NCBI GenBank assembly: GCA_036015235.1
Contig: CP107926.1
Span: forward strand, 3,991,001 to 4,055,000
DNA length: 64,000 nt
Direction of reading: 5' to 3'
DNA from: Streptomyces sp. NBC_00433
GTDB taxonomy: Bacteria; Actinomycetota; Actinomycetes; Streptomycetales; Streptomycetaceae
Position numbers and translations under genes: made by a program. The stretch's first letter is position 1. Each line of letters begins with the position of its first letter. The notes beneath the pieces are model-generated. The model saw only the letters and a program-made list of their open reading frames with translations, did no database searches and was not told the origin of the DNA. This document shows positions 1 through 7,943 of this stretch, piece after piece.

Positions 1-1762
1 TCGACTCGGGCTGCGACACGGTGGTGTTGGCGTCGTCCACGGCCTTCTGCAGCTCCGCGAGCAGCTCGGCGTCCTCGACCAGCTCCCCGATCGGCACCGC
101 CTCCTTGCGGCGCATCCGGCGCCAGTGCGCGAGGCCGTCCGGCTCCAGGGTGACCAGGGCGGTCACATACGGGCGGTTGTCGCCGACGACCATGCACTGG
201 CCGACGAGCGGGTGGGCCCGCAGCCGGTCCTCCAGCGGGGCCGGTGCGACGTTCTTGCCGCCCGCCGTGATGATGATCTCCTTCTTGCGGCCGGTGATCG
301 TCAGATAGCCGTCCGCGTCCAGCTCGCCGACGTCCCCGGTCGGGAACCAGCCCTCCACCTCGGGGAAGGGGCCCTCGTCGTTCCAGTACCCCGCGAAGAC
401 CTGGCCGCCGCGCAGCAGCACCTCGCCGTCCGGCGCGATACGCACCGCCGTGCCGGGCAGCGGCCAGCCGACCGTGCCGAGGCGCGGGCTCAGCGGCGGC
501 GTCACCGTGGCGGCGGCGGTCGTCTCCGTCAGGCCGTAGCCCTCGAAGACCAGCACCCCGGCCCCGGCGTAGAAGGCGGCCAGCCGGGTGCCCAGAGGTG
601 AGCCGCCGCAGATCGCGTACCGCACCTTGCCGCCCAGCGCGGCCCTGATCCTGCGGTAGACCAGCGGGTCGTACAGCGCCCGCGCCAGCCGCAGCCCGAG
701 CCCCGGGCCCGGTCCGGTGCCGGTCTGCCGGGCCACGGCCGCGGTGCCGTACGCCTGCGCGATACGGGCCGCCCGGTCGAAGGACGAGGCCCGGCCGATC
801 CTCTCCGCGGTGGCACGGCCGGTGTTGTAGACCTTCTCCAGGACGTACGGGATCGCCAGCAGGAAGGTCGGCCGGAAGCCGGCGAGATCGGCCAGCAGGT
901 CGTCGGTGGCGATGCTGGGCGCGTGCCCGAGCCGTACGCGGGCCCGCAGGCAGCCGATCGCGACCATCCGCCCGAAGACGTGCGAGAGCGGCAGGAAGAG
1001 CAGCGTCGAGGCGGGCTCGGTGCTCACCGACCTGAAGACCGGGTGCAGCAGCTCGGTGGCGTTGTCGACCTCGGCGAAGAAGTTGCCGTGCGTGAGGATG
1101 CAGCCCTTCGGGCGGCCCGTGGTGCCCGAGGTGTAGATCAGCGTCGCCACGGTGTCCGGGCCCATCGCCTGCCGGCGGGACGTGACCAGCGCGTCGGGCA
1201 GCGTACGGCCGTCCGCGGCCAGCTGGTCGACGGCGCCGGTGTCGATCTGCCACAGCTCCTTCAGCGCGGGCAGGTCCGCGCGGGCCGCGCTGATCATCCT
1301 GGCCTGGCCGACGTTCTCCACGACGCAGGCGGCGGCGCCGGAGTCCCGCAGGATCCACTCCGCCTGCGAGGCGGACGACGTCGGGTAGATCGGCACGGTG
1401 ACCAGGCCCGCGGCCCAGCCCGCGAAGTCCAGCAGCGTCCACGCGTACGACGTCCTCGCCATCACCGCGAGCCGGTCGCCCTGGCGCAGCCCGGCCGCGA
1501 TCAGCCCTTTCGCGGTCCCGACGACCTCCTCGCGGAAGGCGGCCGCGGTGACGTCCCGCCAGACGCCGTCCTGCCCCTTGCGGCTCATCACCACGTCGTC
1601 CGGCGCGTCGTCCGCGTTCGCGAACGGTATGTCGGCCAGGCTGCCCCGCCGCGGCGGTTCGGCCAACGGCGGCACGGCCGCCTGCACCACCCGCCCGCCT
1701 TCCGCGCTGACCTGCGGCTTCCCCACGGCGCCCGTGGCGGGCGGCACCTGACGTCTTGCCAT
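1..1762 (-). CDS. Long-chain fatty-acyl-CoA ligase (AMP-forming), C-terminus cut by window edge
   Basis: Activates a long-chain fatty acid to its acyl-CoA through an acyl-adenylate. About 587 residues are visible from the ATG at 1762 and the frame is still open at base 1, so only a short C-terminus is missing compared with the usual ~600 residues. The P-loop-like AMP-binding motif YTSGTTGRPKG lies at about residues 210-220. Further in are GYGLTETTA (substrate and adenylate binding), PTGDVGELDADGYL and GRKKEIIITAGGKNVAP (hinge and C-terminal lysine region). It resembles the FadD15-type ligases of actinobacteria. It is the first of several lipid genes (fadA2, fabG4 and htdX follow on the other side of a repeat region). 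The exact chain-length preference cannot be read from sequence. Confidence 0.9.
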   Translation of the reverse strand, partial: MARRQVPPATGAVGKPQVSAEGGRVVQAAVPPLAEPPRRGSLADIPFANADDAPDDVVMSRKGQDGVWRDVTAAAFREEVVGTAKGLIAAGLRQGDRLAVMARTSYAWTLLDFAGWAAGLVTVPIYPTSSASQAEWILRDSGAAACVVENVGQARMISAARADLPALKELWQIDTGAVDQLAADGRTLPDALVTSRRQAMGPDTVATLIYTSGTTGRPKGCILTHGNFFAEVDNATELLHPVFRSVSTEPASTLLFLPLSHVFGRMVAIGCLRARVRLGHAPSIATDDLLADLAGFRPTFLLAIPYVLEKVYNTGRATAERIGRASSFDRAARIAQAYGTAAVARQTGTGPGPGLGLRLARALYDPLVYRRIRAALGGKVRYAICGGSPLGTRLAAFYAGAGVLVFEGYGLTETTAAATVTPPLSPRLGTVGWPLPGTAVRIAPDGEVLLRGGQVFAGYWNDEGPFPEVEGWFPTGDVGELDADGYLTITGRKKEIIITAGGKNVAPAPLEDRLRAHPLVGQCMVVGDNRPYVTALVTLEPDGLAHWRRMRRKEAVPIGELVEDAELLAELQKAVDDANTTVSQPES

Positions 1763-2172
1763 ACGGCGGCTCCTACATCGCATCGAGGGTTACGTACGTC
1801 CTGCGGCCGAGCTTCACTGGGCGCGGTGGGGGTGCGGCTACCCTTCCGCAAGGGGGGTGCCCAGCCCCTGGCCCGCTGGGTTCTGCGGTCCCATCGCGTC
1901 GGTGGGTGCCACCCAGGGGCGCGGGGAACTGCGCGCTCAGCCCCCACTGGCCGGTGGTCCGGTACGGACCGAACAGCCCCCTCGGGTCGGTGACGACCCG
2001 CGCGCCCGGTGGGGGCTGAGCGCGCAGTTCCCCGCGCCCCTGGAGTGGTGGCGGTCCGTCGCCACACGACGCCTGGTGGTGGGCTGAGCGCGCCGTTCCC
2101 CGCGCCCCTGGGGGGCACCCTCTGCGGTAGGCGGCACGCCTCGGGGTGTGGAAGCGCGCTGCATGGCGACGT
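1763..2172. repeat. Intergenic repeat region with a perfect 34-bp inverted repeat
   Basis: This 410-bp gap holds no credible gene. Bases 1914-1947 and 2009-2042 are perfect inverted copies of a 34-bp sequence beginning CAGGGGCGCGGGGAACTGCG, around a 61-bp centre. To the left (about 1862-1913) is a module ending GCGTCGGTGGGTGCCACC that recurs in inverted orientation near 21788. To the right (2043-2110) is a module that recurs inverted near 44841. The same core appears in other gaps of this window. As RNA it would fold into a very stable hairpin that could end transcription of either flanking gene. Confidence 0.85.
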
Positions 2173-3453
2173 TCAGGGGCGGGTCAAGGTGGCGGTCACG
2201 GCCTGGCCGCCGGCCGCGCAGATGGAGATCAGGCCGCGTCCGGGGCGCCCCCGGGAAGCGAGGAGTTCGGCCAGTGTGGCCACGATCCTGGTCCCGGTGG
2301 CCGCGAAGGGATGGCCCGTGGCAAGGGACGAGCCGGCCACGTTGAGGCGGTCGCGGTCGATCGGGCCGAGCGGGGCGTCGAGCCCCAACCGGTCGGCGCA
2401 GTAGGCCTTGTCCTCCCACGCGGCCAGCGTGGCGAGCACTTGTGAGGCGAAGGCCTCGTGCACCTCGTAGAAGTCGAAGTCGGCGAGCCCGAGCCCGGCA
2501 CGGGCGAGCATGCGGGGCACCGCGTAGGCGGGCGCCATGAGCAGCCCCTCCTCGCCGGACACGTAGTCCACCGCCGCGGTCTCGTACGCCGTGAGGTAGG
2601 CGAGCGGTTCGAGGCCGCGTGCGGCGGCCCACTCCTCGGAGCCGAGCAGGACGACCGCGGCGCCGTCGGTGAGCGGCGTGGAATTGCCCGCCGTCATCGT
2701 GCCGTCGGGTCCGCCGTAGACCGGCCGGAGCCGGGCGAGCTTGTCGGCGGTCGAGTCGGGCCGCAGGTTCTGGTCGCGGGTGAGCCCGCGGTAGGGCGTG
2801 ACGAGCGGGTCGAAGAAGCCCCGCCCGTAGGCGGCGGCGAGCCGCTGGTGGCTGGCGGCGGCCAGTTCGTCCTGTTCGCGCCGGCCGATCCGCCAGCGCT
2901 CGGCGGTGAGTGCCGCGTGCTCGCCCATGGACAGCCCGGTGCGCGGCTCGGCATTGCGCGGGATGTCGGGGACGAGGTGCCTCGGCCGCGTCGCGGCCAG
3001 CGCCTTGACGCGCCCGCCCAGCGACGGCGCCCGCCGCGCGGCGAGCAGCGTACGGCGCAGCTCGTCGTTGACGCCGAGGGGCGCGTCGCTGGTGGTGTCG
3101 GCGCCGCCGGCGATGCCGGAGTCGATGACGCCGAGCGCGATCTTCGCGGCGACGGCGAAGACGGCCTGCAGGCCGGTGCCGCACGCCTGCTGGAGGTCGT
3201 ACGCGGGTGTGGCCGGGTCGAGGACGGAGCCGAGCACGGTCTCGCGGGCGAGGTTGAAGTCCCTGCTGTGCTTGAGCACCGCCCCCGCGGCGAATTCCCC
3301 GACCCTCGCCCCGGCGAGCCCGGTGCGGGCGGCCAGGCCGTCGAGCGCGGCGGTGAGCATGTCCTGGTTGGACGCGGTGGCGTAAGGGCCGTCGCTGCGC
3401 GCGAAAGGTATGCGGTTGCCGGCGATGACGGCGACCCGGCGGACGGTCTGCAT
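2173..3453 (-). CDS. fadA2: Acetyl-CoA C-acyltransferase (thiolase), FadA2-like
   Basis: Thiolase of 426 residues that would cleave or form 3-ketoacyl-CoA with CoA or acetyl-CoA. The nucleophilic cysteine is in QQACGTGLQA at about residue 91. The C-terminal active-site histidine block is GHPFAATGTR, and the second cysteine block is CAAGGQA near the end. GGGAG lies upstream of the ATG at 3453. The gene is divergent from the FabG4-like reductase and the MaoC hydratase. This matches the arrangement known in mycobacteria (fadA2 opposite fabG4-htdX), which supports the name. Two palindromes in the 82-bp gap are candidate operators for both directions. Confidence 0.88.
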   Translation of the reverse strand: MQTVRRVAVIAGNRIPFARSDGPYATASNQDMLTAALDGLAARTGLAGARVGEFAAGAVLKHSRDFNLARETVLGSVLDPATPAYDLQQACGTGLQAVFAVAAKIALGVIDSGIAGGADTTSDAPLGVNDELRRTLLAARRAPSLGGRVKALAATRPRHLVPDIPRNAEPRTGLSMGEHAALTAERWRIGRREQDELAAASHQRLAAAYGRGFFDPLVTPYRGLTRDQNLRPDSTADKLARLRPVYGGPDGTMTAGNSTPLTDGAAVVLLGSEEWAAARGLEPLAYLTAYETAAVDYVSGEEGLLMAPAYAVPRMLARAGLGLADFDFYEVHEAFASQVLATLAAWEDKAYCADRLGLDAPLGPIDRDRLNVAGSSLATGHPFAATGTRIVATLAELLASRGRPGRGLISICAAGGQAVTATLTRP

Positions 3454-3495
3454 GCGGTCTCCCGAACTTCCGATCTGCGTGACTCACCAGTAGCC

Positions 3496-3524
3496 TTACC
3501 GCCGGTAAACTTACTCCAGAGTAA
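3496..3524. promoter_or_regulatory. Twin palindromes between fadA2 and fabG4, probable operators
   Basis: Two adjacent inverted repeats lie in the divergent gap: TTACCgccGGTAA (3496-3508) and TTACTCcaGAGTAA (3511-3524). They share the TTAC...GTAA outer bases and are centred about 15.5 bp apart. The second overlaps the start of the AAGGAG ribosome binding site of fabG4. The layout suits a dimeric repressor of the TetR type, which commonly controls actinobacterial lipid genes, but the regulator is not identifiable here. Confidence 0.6.
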
Positions 3525-3535
3525 GGAGAAGGCCA

Positions 3536-4780
3536 ATGGCCGACCGCTATCTCCGCCTCACCGGCACGGCCCCCGGCCGTTTCGTCACCCGCCGGCTCGG
3601 CCTCCCGCAGCCCACCGCCCTGCGCCGCTGGTCGCGGCAGACCCCCGACCTGCCGGGACCCGTCCTGCGGCTGGCCGCGGGCGAGAAGCCGGCCCAGGGG
3701 ACCTACGGGGCCGTCGTCCTGGACGCCACCGCCGTCGCGGACCCGGCCGACCTCCAGGACGTGCACGCGGCCCTGCACCCGCTGGCCCGCTCCCTCACCG
3801 CCTGCGGCCGGATCGTGGTGCTCGGCACCCCGCCGCGGGACGGCGGCCTCGCACGCTCCGCAGCCCAGCAGGCGCTTGAGGGCCTCGTCCGCTCGCTGGG
3901 CAAGGAGATCGGCCGCGGCTGCACGGTCCAGCTGGTGCGGCTCGCCCCGGGCGCCGCCGCCGACTCCACCCTGGACTTCCTGCTCTCGCCGAGGTCCGCC
4001 TATGTCAGCGGCCAGGTCATCGAGGTCGGCCCGGCCGCGGAGGTGCCCGCGGGCGGCACCAGGACCGCGCTGGTCACCGGCGCCGCCCGCGGCATCGGCG
4101 CGGCGGTCGCCGAGACGCTGGCCAGGGACGGCGCCCGCGTCGTGCTGCTCGACATACCGCAGGCGGCAGACGCGCTCGCCGAGGCCGCCGCCCGGCTCGG
4201 CGGAAGCGCGCTGCCGCTGGACATCACCGCCGCCGACGCGGGCGAGCGCATCGCCGCGGCACTGCCCGACGGACTGGACGTCCTCGTCCACAACGCGGGC
4301 ATCACCCGCGACCGCAGGCTCGCGAACATGCCGGCCGACCGCTGGGACACCGTCATCGACGTCAACCTCGGCAGTGTGCTCCGCACCACCGGCCACCTGC
4401 TCAAGAGCGGCACAATCAACGAGCACGCCAGGATCGTCGGCACCGCCTCCATCGCGGGCATCGCGGGCAATGCCGGGCAGACCAACTACGCCGCCTCCAA
4501 GGCCGGCGTCATCGGCTACGTCCGCGCGCTCGCCGCCGACGCCGAGGTCCGCGGGCGCGGCATCACCGCCAACGCGGTCGCGCCCGGCTTCATCGAGACG
4601 AAGATGACCGCGGCCGTGCCGCTGGTCATCCGCGAGGCGGGCCGCCGGATGAATTCGCTGGGCCAGGGCGGGCAGCCGGCCGACGTGGCCGAGACCGTCG
4701 CCTGGCTCTCCGCGGCCGCCTCCGGCGGGGTCAACGGCCAGGTCGTCCGGGTCTGCGGCCAGTCCCTGCTGGGCGCCTGA
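3536..4780 (+). CDS. fabG4: High-molecular-weight 3-oxoacyl-reductase, FabG4-like SDR
   Basis: NAD(P)H-dependent reductase of 3-oxoacyl-thioesters, 414 residues. The first ~170 residues form a degenerate nucleotide-binding-like domain. The second domain carries the full SDR signature: TALVTGAARGIGAA (cofactor loop, from about residue 179), HNAGITRD, the serine in GTASIAGIAG and TNYAASKAG (catalytic Tyr and Lys). This two-domain build is that of mycobacterial FabG4 rather than the ~245-residue housekeeping FabG. AAGGAG sits just before the ATG. The stop is 1 bp before the GTG of the MaoC hydratase, so the two genes form an operon, making a reductase-hydratase pair opposite a thiolase. Confidence 0.9.
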   Translation: MADRYLRLTGTAPGRFVTRRLGLPQPTALRRWSRQTPDLPGPVLRLAAGEKPAQGTYGAVVLDATAVADPADLQDVHAALHPLARSLTACGRIVVLGTPPRDGGLARSAAQQALEGLVRSLGKEIGRGCTVQLVRLAPGAAADSTLDFLLSPRSAYVSGQVIEVGPAAEVPAGGTRTALVTGAARGIGAAVAETLARDGARVVLLDIPQAADALAEAAARLGGSALPLDITAADAGERIAAALPDGLDVLVHNAGITRDRRLANMPADRWDTVIDVNLGSVLRTTGHLLKSGTINEHARIVGTASIAGIAGNAGQTNYAASKAGVIGYVRALAADAEVRGRGITANAVAPGFIETKMTAAVPLVIREAGRRMNSLGQGGQPADVAETVAWLSAAASGGVNGQVVRVCGQSLLGA

Positions 4781-4781
4781 C

Positions 4782-5612
4782 GTGGCGCCACTCCTGCTGA
4801 CCCTGGCCCGCGGCGCCGTCACCGGCCTCGCCAAGCACCCCTCCCCCGCCGCGCCCCTGCCCGCCACCCGCCTGACCGGCACCGCCGTCCGCGTCGACCC
4901 GGCACGCCTGGCCGCGTACGCCCGCGTGTGCGGCTTCCCGCCGGACGGCCCCGAGATCCCGCTGACCTACCCGCACATCCTCGGCTTCCCCCTCGCCGCC
5001 CGCCTGATGGCCGACCGCGCCTTCCCGCTGCCGCTGCTCGGCCTGGTCCACACGTCGGTCGCCATCCGCGCCCACGGGCCGCTCGGCCCCGCCGACCGCC
5101 CCGACCTGACCGTCCACGCGGCGGGCCTGCGCCCGCACCGGCGGGGCACGGAGGTCACGATGGTGACCGAGGCACGGGTGGACGGCGCCCTGCTGTGGGA
5201 GGACCGCAGCACCTACCTGGCCAGGCACCGGACCCCCGGCGGGGAGCCGGCGACCGCCTCCGGCGCGGGCCGGACCGGGGAACCGCCCGTCGTGGACCGG
5301 TGGGAGCTGGGCGGCGGGCTCGGGCGGCGGCACGCGCGGGTCAGCGGGGACTACAACCCGATCCACCTCCACGCCCTGACCGCCCGCCCGTTCGGCTTCC
5401 GGCGGGCCATCGTCCACGGCATGTGGACGGTCGCCCGGTGCGCGGCCCTGCACCCGGGCGCGACCGGCATCACCGCGGAATTCCGGCAGCCCGTCCTGCT
5501 GCCCTCGACCGTCGACTACGCCGCCGAGGGCGACCGCTTCGAGGTCCGCTCCGGCGACCGCCTGCACGTGAGCGGCAGCGTCACCCGCAAGGTCACGGCT
5601 CCGGGTCGCTGA
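4782..5612 (+). CDS. htdX: MaoC-like (R)-3-hydroxyacyl thioester dehydratase, HtdX-like
   Basis: Hot-dog fold dehydratase or hydratase of 276 residues, acting on 3-hydroxyacyl-thioesters. The C-terminal half shows the hydratase-2 motif: SGDYNPIHLH followed by FGFRRAIVHGMW, with the catalytic Asp and His pair. The first half looks like a decayed second hot-dog domain, as in double-hot-dog actinobacterial enzymes. The GTG start at 4782 follows the fabG4 stop directly, so translation is probably coupled. The 3' end overlaps the convergent MarR gene by 20 bp. Together with fabG4 and fadA2 it gives three of the four steps of an acyl-chain elongation or beta-oxidation cycle. Confidence 0.87.
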   Translation: MAPLLLTLARGAVTGLAKHPSPAAPLPATRLTGTAVRVDPARLAAYARVCGFPPDGPEIPLTYPHILGFPLAARLMADRAFPLPLLGLVHTSVAIRAHGPLGPADRPDLTVHAAGLRPHRRGTEVTMVTEARVDGALLWEDRSTYLARHRTPGGEPATASGAGRTGEPPVVDRWELGGGLGRRHARVSGDYNPIHLHALTARPFGFRRAIVHGMWTVARCAALHPGATGITAEFRQPVLLPSTVDYAAEGDRFEVRSGDRLHVSGSVTRKVTAPGR

Positions 5613-6045
5613 CCGCCTCCGCGGGGAGCGCGTCGAGCACCTGGAGGGCGTCGAGCAGGGCCGTGCGCTGGGCAGGCGTCAGATGGCGGGCCAGCAGCCG
5701 CTCCTCGCGGTGCTGGATCGCCGCCTGGGCAGCGTCGCGGACCTGCTGGCCCCGCGGGGTCAGGGCCAGCAGGCGGACCCGGCGGTCGGCGGGGTCGGGG
5801 GTGCGGCTGATCAGGCCCCGGTCGCCGAGGTCGGACAGGACCTCGATGATCCGGGTCTTGTCCGCGCCGATCGCGTCGGCGAGCGCGGCCTGGCTGCGCA
5901 ACGGGCGGTCGTCGAGCCGCAGCAGGACGGAGTAGGCCCACATGGTCAGGCCGTGCTCGCGCAGCACGGGCAGTTCGGCCGCGGTCAGCGCGCGGCCGAG
6001 CGGGACGATCATCGCCGCGAGGTCCCTGCGGGGCGGGGCGGACAT
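5593..6045 (-). CDS. MarR family transcriptional regulator
   Basis: Winged-helix repressor of 150 residues. The recognition region reads LRSQAALADAIGADKTRIIEVLSDL, and the wing contains PDPADRRVRLLALTPRG, the typical DxR motif of MarR proteins. The ATG at 6045 is chosen because AGGGAG lies at a good distance upstream; longer in-frame extensions start inside the promoter gap. It is divergent from the TIGR03086 protein across 49 bp and probably controls it and itself. The 3' end overlaps the htdX end by 20 bp. The effector is unknown. Confidence 0.85.
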   Translation of the reverse strand: MSAPPRRDLAAMIVPLGRALTAAELPVLREHGLTMWAYSVLLRLDDRPLRSQAALADAIGADKTRIIEVLSDLGDRGLISRTPDPADRRVRLLALTPRGQQVRDAAQAAIQHREERLLARHLTPAQRTALLDALQVLDALPAEAVSDPEP

Positions 6046-6059
6046 ACGAAGGTGCTCCC

Positions 6060-6090
6060 TTGACAGATGATATGCATGAGCACACGATAA
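6060..6090 (+). promoter_or_regulatory. Possible promoter for a leaderless transcript
   Basis: TTGACA at 6060-6065 is followed, about 17-19 bp on, by CACGATAA (around 6083-6090). The ATG of the next gene is at 6095, at about the distance where transcription would begin. The mRNA would then be leaderless, which is common in actinobacteria. The gap is shared with the divergent MarR gene. Confidence 0.35.
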
Positions 6091-6094
6091 GCAC

Positions 6095-6673
6095 ATGCGT
6101 ACAAATCTGGAACGGATACGCGCACTGGACGCCAGGGCGGTCCGGCTCAGCGCCGGGCTCGTCCGGCAGACGACCGTAGCCGATCTGGCGCGGGACACGC
6201 CGTGCGCCGGGTGGGACCTGGCGGACCTGCTCGCCCACATGACGGCGCAGCACCACGGCTTCGCGGCGGCCGCACGGGGCAACGGCGGCGACCTCGCGGC
6301 CTGGACGCCCACCCCTTCCGCCGACCCGGCCGGCGCCTACGCGGCCGCCGCCGACGACGTCACCGCCGCCTTCGCGGACGTCACCGCCGACGACCAGCCC
6401 TTCGCACTGCCGGAATTCGCCACGGGCCGGGACTTCCCCGCCGCCCAGGCCATCGGCTTCCACTTCCTGGACTACGTCGTCCACGCCTGGGACGTCGCGG
6501 CCGCCCTCGACGCCCCCTTCGCCCCGGACAGCGACCTCCTGGACGCCGCCCTCCCGCTGGCCCTGGCCGTCCCGTCCACCACCACGGCCTTCGCCCCGCC
6601 CCTGCCCACCCCCGCGTCGGGCGACCCGCTGGCCCGCATCCTCACGAAGCTGGGGCGGGCGACACGGACGTAG
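6095..6673 (+). CDS. TIGR03086 family metal-binding protein (mycothiol-dependent maleylpyruvate isomerase-like)
   Basis: DinB/MDMPI-fold protein of 192 residues. The N-terminal helix bundle has CAGWDLADLLAHMTAQHHGF and the later FHFLDYVVHAWDVA, which supply the histidines expected for a divalent metal site (one in LLAH, one in FHFLDYVVHAWD). The family includes mycothiol-dependent isomerases and transferases. The substrate cannot be predicted. No ribosome binding site precedes the ATG, in keeping with a leaderless start. It is divergent from a MarR gene that probably regulates it, and its 3' end overlaps the convergent TetR gene by 32 bp. Confidence 0.8.
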   Translation: MRTNLERIRALDARAVRLSAGLVRQTTVADLARDTPCAGWDLADLLAHMTAQHHGFAAAARGNGGDLAAWTPTPSADPAGAYAAAADDVTAAFADVTADDQPFALPEFATGRDFPAAQAIGFHFLDYVVHAWDVAAALDAPFAPDSDLLDAALPLALAVPSTTTAFAPPLPTPASGDPLARILTKLGRATRT

Positions 6674-7253
6674 CGAGGCCGGACCAGGCGAAATTCATCA
6701 GGGTCGCCGCCAGTTCCTTCGGCGACGGGCCGGGACGAGGGGACGACGCGGCCCACCCCGCCAGGGACTCGGCGGCGCCGACCAGCGCGACGGAATACCC
6801 GGCGACCTCCCGCGACCCGCAGGCCGCCGCGATCAGGCCCGCGACGAAGTCGACGATCTCCGCCCGCAGCACGGCGACCTCCGCCGCGAAGGGCTCGCCG
6901 ACCGTACGGGCCTGGCTGTAGAGGATCGTCCACCCGTCGGGGTGGGCCGCGGTGTGCTCGAAGAAGCCGAGCAGGCCGCTCCGCAGCTGCCTCTCCGGCG
7001 TGGCACCGTCCTCCACCGCGTCGCGTACGGCCGCGGTCAGGGCGGCGGCCTCCCGCCGGATGCACGCGGAGAACAGCTCGTCCTTGGACTTCAGGTAGAG
7101 GTACACCAGGGGCTTGCTCACCCCGGCCGCCTCGGCGATCTCGTCCATGGACGCGGCCCGGTAACCGCGCCGCGCGAAAGTCGCGACCGCCGCGTCGAGC
7201 ATCTGCCGCTCGCGCTCGGCCCGCGGCACCCGCCGGCTCCCGGCGGCCGCCAT
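6642..7253 (-). CDS. TetR family transcriptional regulator
   Basis: Repressor of 203 residues. The N-terminal DNA-binding domain reads LDAAVATFARRGYRAASMDEIAEAAGVSK with the PLVYLYLKSKDEL tail typical of TetR proteins. The rest is a helical ligand-binding domain. The start at 7253 is fixed by context: its ATG overlaps the TGA of the upstream small membrane protein (TGATG), so the two are translationally coupled. The 3' end overlaps the TIGR03086 gene. The inducer and operator are unknown. Confidence 0.87.
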   Translation of the reverse strand: MAAAGSRRVPRAERERQMLDAAVATFARRGYRAASMDEIAEAAGVSKPLVYLYLKSKDELFSACIRREAAALTAAVRDAVEDGATPERQLRSGLLGFFEHTAAHPDGWTILYSQARTVGEPFAAEVAVLRAEIVDFVAGLIAAACGSREVAGYSVALVGAAESLAGWAASSPRPGPSPKELAATLMNFAWSGLATSVSPAPAS

Positions 7254-7570
7254 CACGCGGTACGCGGAGCGCTGTCCCTCGCGGCCTCGCCGCGCGCGGC
7301 GTCGTCGGCCGCGTCTTCCTGCTCGGTGTTGGCGATCAGGTTGAGCCGGGTGCGCTCGACCTTCTGCGACACCGCGAGCGCGGCCTGCTCGCGCACACCG
7401 CGCAGCAGGACCCAGCTCAGCGGGGCGGACACGATGAGGGCCAGGAGTGCGACCCACAGGTAGTTCGAGTCACCGAGCCCGGCCGGCAGGACGTGCACCC
7501 GGACCAGGCCCCAGATGACACCGAAGCTGGCGACGATGAGGCCGAAGCGCAGGGCGGTGTATCGGAGCAT
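7253..7570 (-). CDS. DUF4229 family small membrane protein
   Basis: Protein of 105 residues with two predicted membrane segments: residues ~7-27 (FGLIVASFGVIWGLVRV) and ~38-55 (LWVALLALIVSAPLSWVLL). A charged cytoplasmic tail of about 45 residues follows (QKVERTRLNLIANTEQEDAA). This matches the actinobacterial DUF4229 family by length and layout. Its stop overlaps the start of the TetR gene. In other actinobacteria such genes lie close to menaquinone genes, as here, but a role has not been shown. Confidence 0.75.
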   Translation of the reverse strand: MLRYTALRFGLIVASFGVIWGLVRVHVLPAGLGDSNYLWVALLALIVSAPLSWVLLRGVREQAALAVSQKVERTRLNLIANTEQEDAADDAARGEAARDSAPRTA

Positions 7571-7943
7571 GCCCCCAGTGAAGCACGGCCTCCTGGGGGC
7601 CCAACCCCCACCCCCGGCGCGGGCGCCTCACCCGGGTCCCCTCCGGCAGGGGGGTGCCCCCCCCCAGAGGCGCGAGGAACTGCGCGCGCAACCACCCACC
7701 CGCCGGTGGTCCGGCACGAACCGAACAGCCCCTCGCGGACAGTGACGACCCGCGCCCCGGAGGGGGCTTGTCGCGCAGTTCCCCGCGCCCCTGCGGGGCG
7801 CAGCCCTACCGCAGAGGGCAACCCCCAGAGGCGCGGGGAACTGCGCGCGCAACCACCCACCCGCCGGTGGTCCGACACGAACCGAACAGCCCCTCGCGGA
7901 CTGTGACGACCCGCGCCCCGGAGGGACAACGGAAGAGGTGGGG
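7571..7943. repeat. Intergenic region with two tandem copies of the palindromic repeat
   Basis: No gene is credible in this 373-bp gap. A block starting CCCCCAGAGGCGCG at 7661 is repeated from 7822, an offset of 161 bp, with few differences for at least 100 bp. Each copy holds the GGAACTGCGCGCGCAACCA core, the centre GTGGTCC...CGAACAGCCCC and GTGACGACCCGCG. The first copy also has the inverted partner CGCGCAGTTCCCCGCGCCCC at 7772-7792, so it is a full hairpin element; the second lacks the right arm and ends at about 7926. Confidence 0.8.

Noticed and set aside
1937..4882. A 981-residue open frame on the minus strand.
   Set aside because: It lies antisense to or out of frame with fabG4 and fadA2, and is Arg/Gly/Ala/Pro-rich as expected for shadow frames in GC-rich DNA.
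7661..7930. CRISPR-like repeats.
   Set aside because: Only two copies exist, each >100 bp with internal palindromes, and there are no uniform spacers.
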